DNA of 64,000 nt from UBA1413 sp964650525 (lineage in GTDB: Bacteria; Bacteroidota; Bacteroidia; Bacteroidales; Prolixibacteraceae), in NCBI GenBank assembly GCA_964650525.1, contig CAZYUA010000002.1, forward strand, positions 62,001 to 126,000, in the 5' to 3' direction. Below, one piece after another: positions 9,490 to 18,540 of the stretch. Each line of letters opens with the position of its first letter. The stretch's first letter is position 1. Position numbers and translations under genes: made by a program. Below the pieces are notes generated by a model, which saw nothing but the letters and a program-made list of their open reading frames with translations, ran no database searches and was not told the origin of the DNA.

Positions 9490-9540
9490 ATCCCTGAACA
9501 GAATTGCCGGTCTTACCACCGGGGAACCACTTTCAGCTAC

Positions 9541-10737
9541 TTACTCTACCTGAAGAACCAGTCCTTTGAGGTATTCTCCCTCGGGATGGTAAAGGCTGAC
9601 CGGGTGGTCGGCAGGTTGTGACAACTGTTGGAGAATGCGTACCTGCCGGCCACTGATGGCTGCACCACTAAAGACTGCCTCCCTGAATTTTTCCTTTGGC
9701 ACCGTCTGGGAGCAGGAAAAGGTAAAGAGGATTCCTCCCGGGCTGATCTGCCGGAAAGCCATGGCGTTGAGGCGTTTATAGGCTTTCAGGGCATTGGGGA
9801 GTGCTTGCAGGTGTTTGGCAAATGCAGGAGGGTCCAGGATCATCAGGTCGTAGGTTTCACCAGGTGCCTTCAGAAATTCAAAAGCATCGGCAGTGATAAT
9901 CCGGTGGCGGTCATCTTTCGGAAAGTTTTCCCTGATGGTGGTGGCAGCCATTTCTGTTGCCCGTGACGATGAATCCACGGAGTCAACACACAGAGCCCCT
10001 CCCCTCAGGGCATAAGCCGAGAATCCGCCGGTATAGCAGAAAAGATTGAGGACCTTATGTCCCCTTGCAAAGGTCTCCACCAGCCTCCGGTTTTCCCGTT
10101 GGTCAATGAAAAAGCCTGTTTTCTGTCCAGTTTCCCAGTCGACGCTGAACTGCAAACCATATTCCTCGACCGTATGGGGTACTGATGCTCTTGCAAGAGT
10201 ATACCCATCAGCAGGCGATATGTCCGCTTTATAGGGAAGGGTCTTTTCGCTTTTGTTGTAGACGGCGGTCAGCTTGTTTCCCAGAACCTCCCGCAATGCG
10301 TCTGTCAGTTCCTGTTGGAGGAGGTACATTCCCACCGTGTGCATTTGCATCACAGCCACCCCCGCATAATAATCGATCACCAATCCCGGTAACCCGTCGC
10401 CCTCGCCGTTGACCAGCCTGAACACCGTGGTTTTGGGGTCTGTTCCAAGACCGGAGGCAAGCCGGGAATCCCGCGCCCGGCAAATTTTTTCCTGCCAGAA
10501 AGCCCCGTCCGGTTTACTGTCTTCGAACGAAAAGATGCGGACAGCAATCGAGCCTACCTGGTAATGGCCGGTTCCCAGGTAGCGGTGGCCGGCCGAGAAA
10601 ACCCTGACGGTGTCTCCCTCACGGATTCCGGCCGGGAGATCGCCGATCGCCCCTGAAAACACCCATGGATGATACCGGAGCAACGACTGTTCCTTTCCCG
10701 GTTTCAGGATAATAGATTCCAAATTATCCCTTTTCAC
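9541..10737 (-). CDS. rlmI: RlmI-like 23S rRNA (cytosine-C5) methyltransferase
   Basis: 398 residues. The N-terminal 80 residues form a PUA-type RNA-binding domain (HPWVFSGAIG, GDTVRVFSA, YLGTGHYQ). A Rossmann SAM-methyltransferase domain follows, with GFFIDQRENRR, VLNLFCYTGGFSAYAL, and the catalytic block ILDPPAFAKH. The closing ILFTFSCSQ carries the cysteine typical of the RlmI (YccW) group, which methylates a cytosine in 23S rRNA. The start appears to be a GTG at 10737, overlapping the upstream exonuclease gene by 14 bases, which suggests translational coupling. The exact rRNA target position is inferred from the E. coli homologue. Confidence 0.9.
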   Translation of the reverse strand: MKRDNLESIILKPGKEQSLLRYHPWVFSGAIGDLPAGIREGDTVRVFSAGHRYLGTGHYQVGSIAVRIFSFEDSKPDGAFWQEKICRARDSRLASGLGTDPKTTVFRLVNGEGDGLPGLVIDYYAGVAVMQMHTVGMYLLQQELTDALREVLGNKLTAVYNKSEKTLPYKADISPADGYTLARASVPHTVEEYGLQFSVDWETGQKTGFFIDQRENRRLVETFARGHKVLNLFCYTGGFSAYALRGGALCVDSVDSSSRATEMAATTIRENFPKDDRHRIITADAFEFLKAPGETYDLMILDPPAFAKHLQALPNALKAYKRLNAMAFRQISPGGILFTFSCSQTVPKEKFREAVFSGAAISGRQVRILQQLSQPADHPVSLYHPEGEYLKGLVLQVE

Positions 10738-11326
10738 GGAGAAGGAGGAATTGCTGGTATAATTTCAAAGAAGCCCAGGCATCGGTGGCTGCATAGGTAA
10801 GTTGCTGGCTGTTGAGAAAATCCGACTCCCAGTTAGACAGTTGCTGGGATTTGGATATTCTGAATCCCAGGGTGAGTGCGCACAATTTCTTCAGGCTTAA
10901 TTCCCGCAAACCGGCATTTTTGGCCATCTCCTGAATTTCAACAAATCCCCGGGGAATAAAGGGAGCCATTTTCTGTAATCCTTTGATGTCGTCATGGATG
11001 GCTACCCCGGTTTTCAGAATGGCGGGATCACTTAGGAGAGCAAGGATTTCAGGGATAAGACCGGTTTTGATTAACCGGATCAGCACGACGCAGTCTTCGG
11101 TGGCCAACTGGAGCAGAGCGACCTGGTGATGATCTCCCTTCCTGAACGTAGGCTTCGTTTCTGTATCGAAGCCCAGAACCGGAGAAAACCGCAGAAGCCG
11201 GCAGGCCCTGGCAGCTGAGCGGGCAGTATCGGCCAGGATGATCTCACCTTCAAACTGGGTCAGCGGCAAAGCATCCAGTTGTTCTTTGGTAATGGTGCCG
11301 GTGATTTCCGGCAGGTAGTTATTCAT
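10724..11326 (-). CDS. DEDDy 3'-5' exonuclease, RNase D/WRN-like
   Basis: About 200 residues from the ATG at 11326 (another ATG at 11332). All DEDDy motifs are present: Exo I in G-F-D-T-E-T-K-P, Exo II in GVAIHDDIKGL, and Exo III Y-A-A-T-D-A-W-A-S-L, which has the Y-x3-D of the DEDDy subgroup. No HRDC domain follows, so this is the compact form related to the exonuclease domain of Werner protein, not full-length RNase D. It may degrade single-stranded DNA or RNA. It lies between the DUF5063 gene (8-base overlap) and rlmI (14-base overlap) in the recQ operon. Confidence 0.88.
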   Translation of the reverse strand: MNNYLPEITGTITKEQLDALPLTQFEGEIILADTARSAARACRLLRFSPVLGFDTETKPTFRKGDHHQVALLQLATEDCVVLIRLIKTGLIPEILALLSDPAILKTGVAIHDDIKGLQKMAPFIPRGFVEIQEMAKNAGLRELSLKKLCALTLGFRISKSQQLSNWESDFLNSQQLTYAATDAWASLKLYQQFLLLREKG

Positions 11327-11939
11327 ATGCATCTGAAAAAAAACGGTCCACCCAGCCTGGAAATCCGGGGTCAACCCCTGCATCTGGGTGGTCGCCGGCC
11401 TCACCGGCACCGGAATAGTCCAAAGAAAAATGCAACAAGTGAACCGCTCTCAAAACATTCACCAACCGCTGGCCCCAGAATTCACCAAAATGACGCATAC
11501 AAACCGCCACCGCATCGTACATGGTTTCTTCATCACCCAGGCTGTAGGCGGTGACAAAATCCTTCATGTCCTGGTATATATCCAGGATATTCTCTGAAAT
11601 ACTGGCGGTTACAGGTTCAGTACCGAACTGGAGATCGGGGTCAAAAACCTCCCTGTAAAAGTCGAGATCGCCCAGTTTATCAGACCATCGTTGAAGAAGC
11701 ACATTGTAATCCAGTTCCGTTACGGTTTTCTCCGGCTCGTCCTCCTGCAACGGCGTCATTTCAGGGAGCAGGGAAGCCTTATAATACAGCAAAGGCAGGA
11801 ATTTCCGGATCAGGTCTGCCAGTCCGGGGGTTTTATATTGAGGTCCCGTTTCAACCAGTCGGCAGAATTCGTGGGCTACAGCCACAAATTCCACAACTTT
11901 TGCGGAGTATACGAACTTCCGGAGTTCTTGTTCTTCCAT
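11319..11939 (-). CDS. DUF5063 family protein
   Basis: A 206-residue acidic, mainly helical cytosolic protein with no signal peptide. The start is set at the ATG at 11939 (MEEQELRKFVYS); a longer reading would run into recQ. Recognisable blocks are VEFVAVAHEFCRLVE, the internal L-P-L-L-Y-Y-K-A, TEPVTASISENILDIYQDMKD, and FWGQRLVNVLRAVHLL. I take these as the DUF5063 family, of unknown function, often found beside RNase D-like exonucleases in Bacteroidetes. Its stop overlaps the exonuclease start, and it follows recQ by 73 bases, which hints at a shared role in nucleic-acid repair. Confidence 0.75.
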   Translation of the reverse strand: MEEQELRKFVYSAKVVEFVAVAHEFCRLVETGPQYKTPGLADLIRKFLPLLYYKASLLPEMTPLQEDEPEKTVTELDYNVLLQRWSDKLGDLDFYREVFDPDLQFGTEPVTASISENILDIYQDMKDFVTAYSLGDEETMYDAVAVCMRHFGEFWGQRLVNVLRAVHLLHFSLDYSGAGEAGDHPDAGVDPGFPGWVDRFFSDAYE

Positions 11940-12012
11940 ACTGAACTGTTTGGCGCAAAAATAATGAAAATACCCGAGATCACCGGAGGGGAGAACCGAC
12001 CAGCCCGGGCAG

Positions 12013-13917
12013 CTATTTCTTCCATTCGAGCAAACCGTCGCGGAGCATAACAATAGTACCGTTATCCAGAAGCCATCGGAGGACCAACGGGAAATCCCTG
12101 TCGTCGGGATCAGACTTGAACAATAAAGCATCCGCGGTTTGGGGAATCTCAAGGTCTTTTTTTATTCCCAGGGCAATCCGGTCAAACTGATACCGGCTCA
12201 GTCCCGGGCCGGCATTTTCCTGGCAAACATCACAAATTCCGCAGGCATCGGGCTCCTTTTCCCCGAAATATTCCAGGAGGATGCGGCTCCTGCACCGGTC
12301 ATCGGATGTGGCATAATGGATAACCGCATTCATCCTGTCGGAATACTCCTTTTTCCGGAAGTCGTAGTTTTCTTTCGATAGTACCAATCTCATCTCCGGC
12401 ACCCGGTCACGGGTGAAATATAGATAAGGGGTCCTTTTCCTGGGGATGTAATCTATTATTTTGTTAGCCCTGAGCTGTTTAAGGTAGTTCACGATGACCT
12501 CTGCTGAAGTGGAGGCCCTGCTGGCCAGCAGGGCCTCTTCGATCACGGCATAACCTGTGAAGAGACCTGTATAGGAACGCAGGAGAAGCTTGATGAACTG
12601 GTCATAGGCTTCGTTTTGAACCTGGTATTTGTACAGCTCGTCCCGGGCCACCTGAAAGCAAACCCTGGAAGGAGAATCAACTTCCTCGGTGAACTCGAAA
12701 TATCCTTGCCTCTGCAAAATATGAATGCTGCTCCAGACCCTTGCCACCTGGAACTTATACTTTTCCGCGAACAACTCCAGTGGAAAATCGAAGACCTGGT
12801 TTTTTCCAAATCCTACAGCAATCTGGAAGAAGTTGCAAATCGCCTCATAGATCTTTTTAATATAATCGATATCAGGAAATGCAACTGACATTTGCTTTTT
12901 GAGTTTGACCTGGTCGGCGGGAGAATAGAGCAGAACGGCGACTGATTTTTTACCGTCCCGGCCTGCCCTGCCAGCCTCCTGGAAATAGGCTTCGAGCGAT
13001 TCGGGAAGATCAAGGTGGATCACAAAACGGACGTCGGGCTTGTCAATACCCATTCCAAAGGCATTGGTTGCAACGATTACACGGGTTTTCCCCGATATCC
13101 AGTCGTCCTGTTTGCGATGCCGTACTTCATTGTTGAGTCCGGCATGGTAATAATCGGCCGAGATGCCGTTTTTCACCAGGAGATCCCTGATTTCGCGGGT
13201 GCCCCTGCGGCTCCTCAGGTAGACGATGCCGCTGCCTTGGGCTTTCAGCAGAGACCGGACGAGGTATCCGGCTTTGTCTTCCTTCGGCCGTACCCTGTAA
13301 GCCAGATTACTGCGGGCAAACGACATGGAAAGTACATGCTGTTTCCCGAACAGGAGCTTGTCTTGAATATCCCTGACCACCAGGGGAGTGGCTGTGGCTG
13401 TCAGGGCTAGTATCGTCACTCCCGGAAGCATCGGACGAAGTTCGGCAATCGTAAGGTAACTGGGTCTGAAATCATAGCCCCATTGCGAAATGCAATGTGC
13501 CTCATCCACGGTAATCAGGTTGATAGTCATGGACTTCAGCCGCTCAAGAAACCGTTCTGAGGCAAGCCGCTCGGGCGATACATACAGGAACTTGTAACTG
13601 CCCCAAACGGCATTATCCAGGGTTGTTTGGATTTCCCTTGGCGACATACCGCTATGTATGCTCAATGCCTTGATACCCCTGCAGTGGAGATTTTCGACCT
13701 GGTCTTTCATCAAGGCTATTAAGGGAGTAATTACCAAACACATACCATCAACCGACAGGGAGAAAACCTGGAAGGTGATGGACTTCCCTCCCCCTGTGGG
13801 AAGCAGTCCGAGGGTATCCTGGCCGGCAGCTACGGATGTGATAATTTCACGCTGAAGCGGCCTGAAATCAGAAAAACCCCAATATTTCTGCAAAATATCT
13901 CGGAACCTGTCTGCCAT
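12013..13917 (-). CDS. recQ: ATP-dependent DNA helicase RecQ
   Basis: 634 residues from the ATG at 13917. Helicase motifs in order: FRPLQREII (motif 0), LLPTGGGKS (Walker A), TVDEAHCISQWGYDFRPSY (DEAH plus the aromatic-rich loop), TATATP, GIVYLRSRRGTREI, and QEAGRAGRDG (motif VI). A RecQ-C-terminal zinc-binding set follows (C-R-S-R, then C-G-I-C-D-V-C), then a winged-helix region. RecQ unwinds DNA with 3'-5' polarity in recombinational repair. No complete HRDC domain is obvious at the end, so this is a shortened-tail form. The gene diverges from guaB and probably heads the operon recQ-DUF5063-exonuclease-rlmI. Confidence 0.96.
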   Translation of the reverse strand: MADRFRDILQKYWGFSDFRPLQREIITSVAAGQDTLGLLPTGGGKSITFQVFSLSVDGMCLVITPLIALMKDQVENLHCRGIKALSIHSGMSPREIQTTLDNAVWGSYKFLYVSPERLASERFLERLKSMTINLITVDEAHCISQWGYDFRPSYLTIAELRPMLPGVTILALTATATPLVVRDIQDKLLFGKQHVLSMSFARSNLAYRVRPKEDKAGYLVRSLLKAQGSGIVYLRSRRGTREIRDLLVKNGISADYYHAGLNNEVRHRKQDDWISGKTRVIVATNAFGMGIDKPDVRFVIHLDLPESLEAYFQEAGRAGRDGKKSVAVLLYSPADQVKLKKQMSVAFPDIDYIKKIYEAICNFFQIAVGFGKNQVFDFPLELFAEKYKFQVARVWSSIHILQRQGYFEFTEEVDSPSRVCFQVARDELYKYQVQNEAYDQFIKLLLRSYTGLFTGYAVIEEALLASRASTSAEVIVNYLKQLRANKIIDYIPRKRTPYLYFTRDRVPEMRLVLSKENYDFRKKEYSDRMNAVIHYATSDDRCRSRILLEYFGEKEPDACGICDVCQENAGPGLSRYQFDRIALGIKKDLEIPQTADALLFKSDPDDRDFPLVLRWLLDNGTIVMLRDGLLEWKK

Positions 13918-14012
13918 AGTGCAAAAGAACAAAACCCTTGCAGCTTTAACAATTTTTAGATACAAAAAGCGGCTCCAACCAAAATAAAACCGGTGAAATA
14001 CACGAAAATTTG

Positions 14013-14020
14013 TAGTTTTG
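14013..14020 (+). promoter_or_regulatory. guaB promoter -7 box (TAGTTTTG)
   Basis: Exact match to the Bacteroidetes TAnnTTTG -7 box in the recQ-guaB divergent spacer. It predicts a start of transcription near 14027 and a leader of about 26 bases before the guaB ATG at 14053. No TTTG -33 box is seen at the ideal distance. Confidence 0.5.
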
Positions 14021-14052
14021 CGGATGAAAAAAAATCCACAAAAAGTTACCCA

Positions 14053-15528
14053 ATGTCGTTTTTATCAGAAAAAGTGATTTCAGAAGGGTTAACCTTTGAC
14101 GATGTTTTACTGATCCCCTCCTATTCTGAGGTACTTCCGCGTGAGGTAGACCTGAGAACACGGTTCACCAGGCATATTGAACTGAATACGCCCGTTGTGA
14201 CAGCAGCCATGGATACGGTAACTGAATATAAGATGGCCATTGCCATAGCCCGGGAAGGGGGAATCGGTGTAATTCACAAAAACATGGACATTGATGAGCA
14301 GGTGCGCCAGGTAATCAGTGTCAAACGGGCTGAAAACGGTATGATTTACGACCCGGTGACCATAGAAACGGGGAAAAAGGTCGGGGATGCCCTTGCCTTG
14401 ATGTCCAGCTTCAAAATCGGAGGGATCCCTGTTGTCGACATCAACGGGTTTCTTGCAGGGATTGTCACCAACCGCGACCTCCGGTTTGAGAAAAATATGG
14501 AACGTCCTATCGAGGAGGTGATGACGAGTACAAACCTGATTACCACGACCGAATCTACCAACCTGGAGAAGGCTTCAGAGATTCTGCAGAGTTACAAGAT
14601 TGAAAAGCTGCCGGTGGTGGATAAATACGGGAAGCTCATAGGATTGGTAACGTACAAGGATATCACGAAAGCCAAGGATAAACCCCTGGCGTGCAAGGAT
14701 GAGAAAGGCCGGTTAAGGGTTGCAGCGGCTGTAGGCATTACTGCCGACAGTATGGACAGGATCGATGAGTTGGTGAAAGCGCAGGTGGATGCCGTTGTGA
14801 TCGACACGGCACATGGTCATACCCGGAGGGTCATGGAAGCGCTCCGGCAAACCAAGGGCAAATACCCTGAGCTGGAGGTTGTCGCCGGGAATATTGCCAC
14901 AGGAGAGGCGGCCCTTGCTTTGGTAGAAGCGGGTGCCGATGCAGTAAAAGTCGGTATCGGACCCGGCTCCATTTGCACTACCCGGGTGATTGCAGGTGTC
15001 GGGGTACCTCAGCTTTCGGCAATCTACGAGGTGGCCAGAGCTATCCGGAAATCGGGAATCCCGGTCATTGCCGACGGGGGCATCCGGTACTCCGGAGATA
15101 TTGTGAAGGCACTGGCCACAGGGGCTCATTCTGTGATGGCGGGCGGGCTTTTTGCCGGAGTGGAAGAATCACCTGGCGAAACCATCCTGTTCCAGGGCCG
15201 CAAATTCAAAGCATACCGGGGTATGGGTTCCATCGAAGCCATGCAAAAAGGATCGAGGGACCGGTATTTCCAGGATATGGAAGAGGATATCAAAAAACTG
15301 GTGCCTGAGGGAATCGCCGCCCGGGTTCCCTTTAAGGGAAGCCTCGACGAAGTGTTGTACCAGATGATGGGAGGGTTAAGGGCCGGCATGGGGTACTGCG
15401 GTGCCAAAAATATCACCATGCTCCAACAGGCTAAATTCACCCGGATCTCCAGCGCCGGTATCCAGGAAAGCCATCCCCACGATGTGACCATCACCCGTGA
15501 AGCACCAAATTACAGCAGCCGTCAGTGA
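14053..15528 (+). CDS. guaB: Inosine-5'-monophosphate dehydrogenase
   Basis: 491 residues from the ATG at 14053, which opens the family-typical MSFLSEKVISEGLTFDDVLL; the frame extends upstream but the extra 20 codons are not conserved. The catalytic domain is split by a CBS pair (about residues 95-205; D-I-N-G-F-L-A-G-I-V-T-N-R-D and D-K-Y-G-K-L-I-G-L-V-T-Y-K-D). The catalytic cysteine is in GIGPGSICTTR, followed by GGIRYSGDIVKAL and the flap YRGMGS. It oxidises IMP to XMP with NAD, the committed step to guanine nucleotides. It stands divergent from recQ. Confidence 0.97.
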   Translation: MSFLSEKVISEGLTFDDVLLIPSYSEVLPREVDLRTRFTRHIELNTPVVTAAMDTVTEYKMAIAIAREGGIGVIHKNMDIDEQVRQVISVKRAENGMIYDPVTIETGKKVGDALALMSSFKIGGIPVVDINGFLAGIVTNRDLRFEKNMERPIEEVMTSTNLITTTESTNLEKASEILQSYKIEKLPVVDKYGKLIGLVTYKDITKAKDKPLACKDEKGRLRVAAAVGITADSMDRIDELVKAQVDAVVIDTAHGHTRRVMEALRQTKGKYPELEVVAGNIATGEAALALVEAGADAVKVGIGPGSICTTRVIAGVGVPQLSAIYEVARAIRKSGIPVIADGGIRYSGDIVKALATGAHSVMAGGLFAGVEESPGETILFQGRKFKAYRGMGSIEAMQKGSRDRYFQDMEEDIKKLVPEGIAARVPFKGSLDEVLYQMMGGLRAGMGYCGAKNITMLQQAKFTRISSAGIQESHPHDVTITREAPNYSSRQ

Positions 15529-15740
15529 TGGTCCTTTACAGCCCCGCGATAGCCAGTCAGATTCTCTGAAAAGGGTCTCCATGGTTACCAGATTACAACG
15601 GCTTCATTGGGTCCTGCCCCTGAATGCCGGCAACAACACAGGAAACCGACTGCCGCTATCGCTTAACCCGGGTAACGATTGCAATGGAAGAGTACCGGGC
15701 CTTAACGCAGTATAAGATGAAAGAGAATAACAGGTTTAAT

Positions 15741-17681
15741 ATGAAAAGAATTGCACTCATTGGCTGTCTGATTCTGGGAATGGTCGTCACCACCGGTGCG
15801 GCCAAAAAAGAAAAGGTATTGCTGAATATCGGCGGCAACACCGTCACGATGGATGAATTCATGCGGATTTATGAACGCAACAACAGCAACATCCAGGATC
15901 CGGAAAATAAAAAAAGTATTGAAGAATACCTGGACCTGTACCTCAACTTTAAACTGAAGGTTTTGGAAGCCAGGAATCTGGGGATGGATACCAGCCGTGC
16001 CTTCAGGGAAGAACTTGCCGGCTACCGGTCGGAACTGGCAGCGCCCTACCTGACCGACATCCGTTTCAACGATTCGCTGGTGGTGGAAACCTACCGGCGG
16101 ATGAAAAAAGAGGTCAACGCCAGCCACATCATGGTGGCCGTTCCCGAAGACGCGCAACCTCAGGACACATTGGCCGCCTTTAACAAGCTGTCGGATCTTC
16201 GGCGGCAAATCCTTGAAGGCATGGACTTCGGTAAAGCGGCCCTTCAATTTTCGGAGGACCCTTCTGCAAAAGAAAACCAGGGTCTCCTGGGATGGTTTAC
16301 GGTCTTCCAGATGGTCTACCCGTTCGAAACGGCTGCCTATTCACTCAGGAAAGGGGAGGTTTCGCAGCCGGTACGAAGCCGCTTCGGTTACCATCTGATC
16401 AAACTGAACGACATTCGCGACTGCCTGGGAGAAATCCAGGTCGCTCATATTATGAAGATGTACCCTGAAAATGCCACCCCGGAGCAAAAAGAGGCAGCAC
16501 GGGCGGCCATCGATTCTATTTATACCTTAGCAACCGCAGGAGCTGATTTTGCAGAGCTGGCGCAGCAACACTCCGATGACCAGCAGAGCGCCCGCAATGG
16601 AGGTATCATGCCCTGGTTCACCCAGGGAAGAATGATCCAAAAATTTTCAGATCCCGCATTTGCCCTGCAAACAGACGGGGAAATCTCCAAACCGGTGGAC
16701 TCCGGTTTCGGATACCATATTATCAAACGGATTGCCATGAAACCGGTTGCGGAATTCAAAGAAGTCGAGAGCCAGATCCGTGAGCAGATCAAGCGCGACA
16801 ACGAAAGAAGCATCCACAGTAAACAGGCTTTCATAAACAAACTGAAAAAGGAGTACCGGTTTACCGAAAACCAACAGGGCATTCAAACTACCCTTGAATC
16901 AACCCGGTCGTGGCTTTCGCGCAAAGAGCAGGAAGGAGTTCCCTTGCCCGACCTCACTACAGTTTTGTTTGCTTTTAACGGGCAAACCATCACTGCCTCA
17001 GAATGGTTCACCTACCTCAGCAACATGACCCCCACAGAATCCCTGAACGATATCGGAAGGCTGAAAGACCTTTTCAGCACCTGGACCAATGAGTTTCTGC
17101 TGAAACAGGAAGACAGCCGTCTGGAGGAAAAACACCCGGATTTCCGCTCCCTGATGCAGGAATACCACGACGGGATGTTGCTGTTCGCCATTTCCGAGGA
17201 AAAAATATGGCAAAAGGCTTCGGATGATTCGACCGGACTGGCCCAATTCTATGAAACCAATAAACAAAAATACCTTTGGCCAGAACGGTTCAAAGGAACC
17301 ATTTGCCAATGCCCGACCCCTTCGGTGAAGGAAGAGGTGGAGAAACTAAGGGAAGCGGGTATTCCCTTTGGAGAAATCACAGGGATGCCGGGGATGGACC
17401 CGGGAAGCCTGCAGATCGAAGAGGGAGCCTGGGCAAAAGGAGAACATCCGGTGATTGACTATTACGCCTGGAAAGGGGATAAACCCTCAGACTGGAACGA
17501 TGAAACAGGATTCACCGAAGGGGAAATTACGGGCCCCGAGCCCAAACTCCTGCAGGAATCCCGGGGCTATCACATTGCCGATTACCAGCAATATCTCGAA
17601 GAGGAATGGATCCGTGAACTACGCCGGAAGTATCCGGTAAAAATCAACCGCAAGCTACTGAAGAAAACCCGAAATGGCTGA
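15741..17681 (+). CDS. Periplasmic peptidyl-prolyl isomerase with two parvulin domains
   Basis: About 646 residues from MKRIALIGCLILG at 15741, which begins a signal peptide cut near TTGAA; the frame is open for 39 codons upstream but these do not look like protein. A SurA-like helical N-domain (residues 25-120) is followed by two parvulin domains. The first runs from ASHIMVAVPEDA to RSRFGYHLIKLNDI, the second from VAHIMKMYPENA to DSGFGYHIIKR. A long C-terminal helical part follows. Such proteins chaperone outer-membrane proteins in the periplasm. The stop overlaps the next gene by eight bases; three successive genes form a foldase set. Confidence 0.9.
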   Translation: MKRIALIGCLILGMVVTTGAAKKEKVLLNIGGNTVTMDEFMRIYERNNSNIQDPENKKSIEEYLDLYLNFKLKVLEARNLGMDTSRAFREELAGYRSELAAPYLTDIRFNDSLVVETYRRMKKEVNASHIMVAVPEDAQPQDTLAAFNKLSDLRRQILEGMDFGKAALQFSEDPSAKENQGLLGWFTVFQMVYPFETAAYSLRKGEVSQPVRSRFGYHLIKLNDIRDCLGEIQVAHIMKMYPENATPEQKEAARAAIDSIYTLATAGADFAELAQQHSDDQQSARNGGIMPWFTQGRMIQKFSDPAFALQTDGEISKPVDSGFGYHIIKRIAMKPVAEFKEVESQIREQIKRDNERSIHSKQAFINKLKKEYRFTENQQGIQTTLESTRSWLSRKEQEGVPLPDLTTVLFAFNGQTITASEWFTYLSNMTPTESLNDIGRLKDLFSTWTNEFLLKQEDSRLEEKHPDFRSLMQEYHDGMLLFAISEEKIWQKASDDSTGLAQFYETNKQKYLWPERFKGTICQCPTPSVKEEVEKLREAGIPFGEITGMPGMDPGSLQIEEGAWAKGEHPVIDYYAWKGDKPSDWNDETGFTEGEITGPEPKLLQESRGYHIADYQQYLEEEWIRELRRKYPVKINRKLLKKTRNG

Positions 17682-18540
17682 AAACAAATCCCGGATTCCC
17701 GTCCTGATGCTGTTATTTGCTACGGCTGTTTCCTGCATTATCCGCGAGGATCCTGAAAAAATCGCTGCAGCCAGGGTTGGAGATGAAATCTTATACCTGA
17801 CCGAAATAAAAAATATTATACCGGACAATACTTCGTTCGACGACAGCCTGCTCATGGCCGGGGATTACATTCAGAAGTGGGTCCGCACTGAATTACTCAT
17901 CAAAAAAGCAGAAGAGAACCTCACCCTTCAGCAGAGAGACGTTTCAAAAGAATTGCAGGAATACAGGAATTCTCTGATTATTTTCCGTTACCAGCAGGAA
18001 CTGATGCGCCAAAAAATGGACACCACCATAACCCGTCAGGACCTTTCCGAATTTTACAGGGAATCAAAAAGCAGTTTTATCCTTGATCATGATCTTTTAA
18101 AAGCCATTTTCATTAAAATCCCTGTTCAGGTTTCGAAACCGGAACAGGTGAAAGCTTTTTGTGAGAATCCCACGCCGGAAAACCTGAAGGAACTGGGCGA
18201 GTATTGTACACAATATGCCATTGGATACGAAACCTTTATTAACCAGTGGATTGATGCCTCCTTAATTACCCAACGGATTCCGGAATTCCCGGGAGACCTG
18301 AAAACATTTTTGGAACGGCGGAAACCATGGGAATCGAAAGACAAGGACTATTACTATTTGTTATTTGTGTATGATTACCGACTGAAAGGAGGCGAAGCGC
18401 CGATTGAGTTTATAGAACCAAACCTCCGGAATCTGATCATGAATAAACGGAAGATCGACTTTTTAAAAAAACTGGAAGAAGATGTTTACCTGGAGGGAGT
18501 CAGAAATGATAAATTTAAAGTATATGAGCTTGAAATGTAA
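17674..18540 (+). CDS. SurA-N-like lipoprotein lacking a parvulin domain
   Basis: 288 residues. The N-terminus MAENKSRIPVLMLLFATAVSC carries a plausible lipobox (AVSC), so a membrane-anchored lipoprotein is likely. The opening of the mature part, AAARVGDEILYLTEIKNII, and the helical stretch WVRTELLIKKAEENL match the N-terminal chaperone domain of SurA/PpiC proteins. The characteristic HIL...GYHII parvulin blocks are missing. It is likely a catalytically inactive partner of the two flanking isomerases. The start overlaps the upstream stop (ATGGCTGA), and the 3' end overlaps the next gene by 35 bases. Confidence 0.82.
   Translation: MAENKSRIPVLMLLFATAVSCIIREDPEKIAAARVGDEILYLTEIKNIIPDNTSFDDSLLMAGDYIQKWVRTELLIKKAEENLTLQQRDVSKELQEYRNSLIIFRYQQELMRQKMDTTITRQDLSEFYRESKSSFILDHDLLKAIFIKIPVQVSKPEQVKAFCENPTPENLKELGEYCTQYAIGYETFINQWIDASLITQRIPEFPGDLKTFLERRKPWESKDKDYYYLLFVYDYRLKGGEAPIEFIEPNLRNLIMNKRKIDFLKKLEEDVYLEGVRNDKFKVYELEM

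Noticed and set aside
11319..12152. 277-residue form of the DUF5063 protein
   Set aside because: The first 71 codons run antisense-free into the recQ 3' end and are not protein-like; the ATG at 11939 is sensible.
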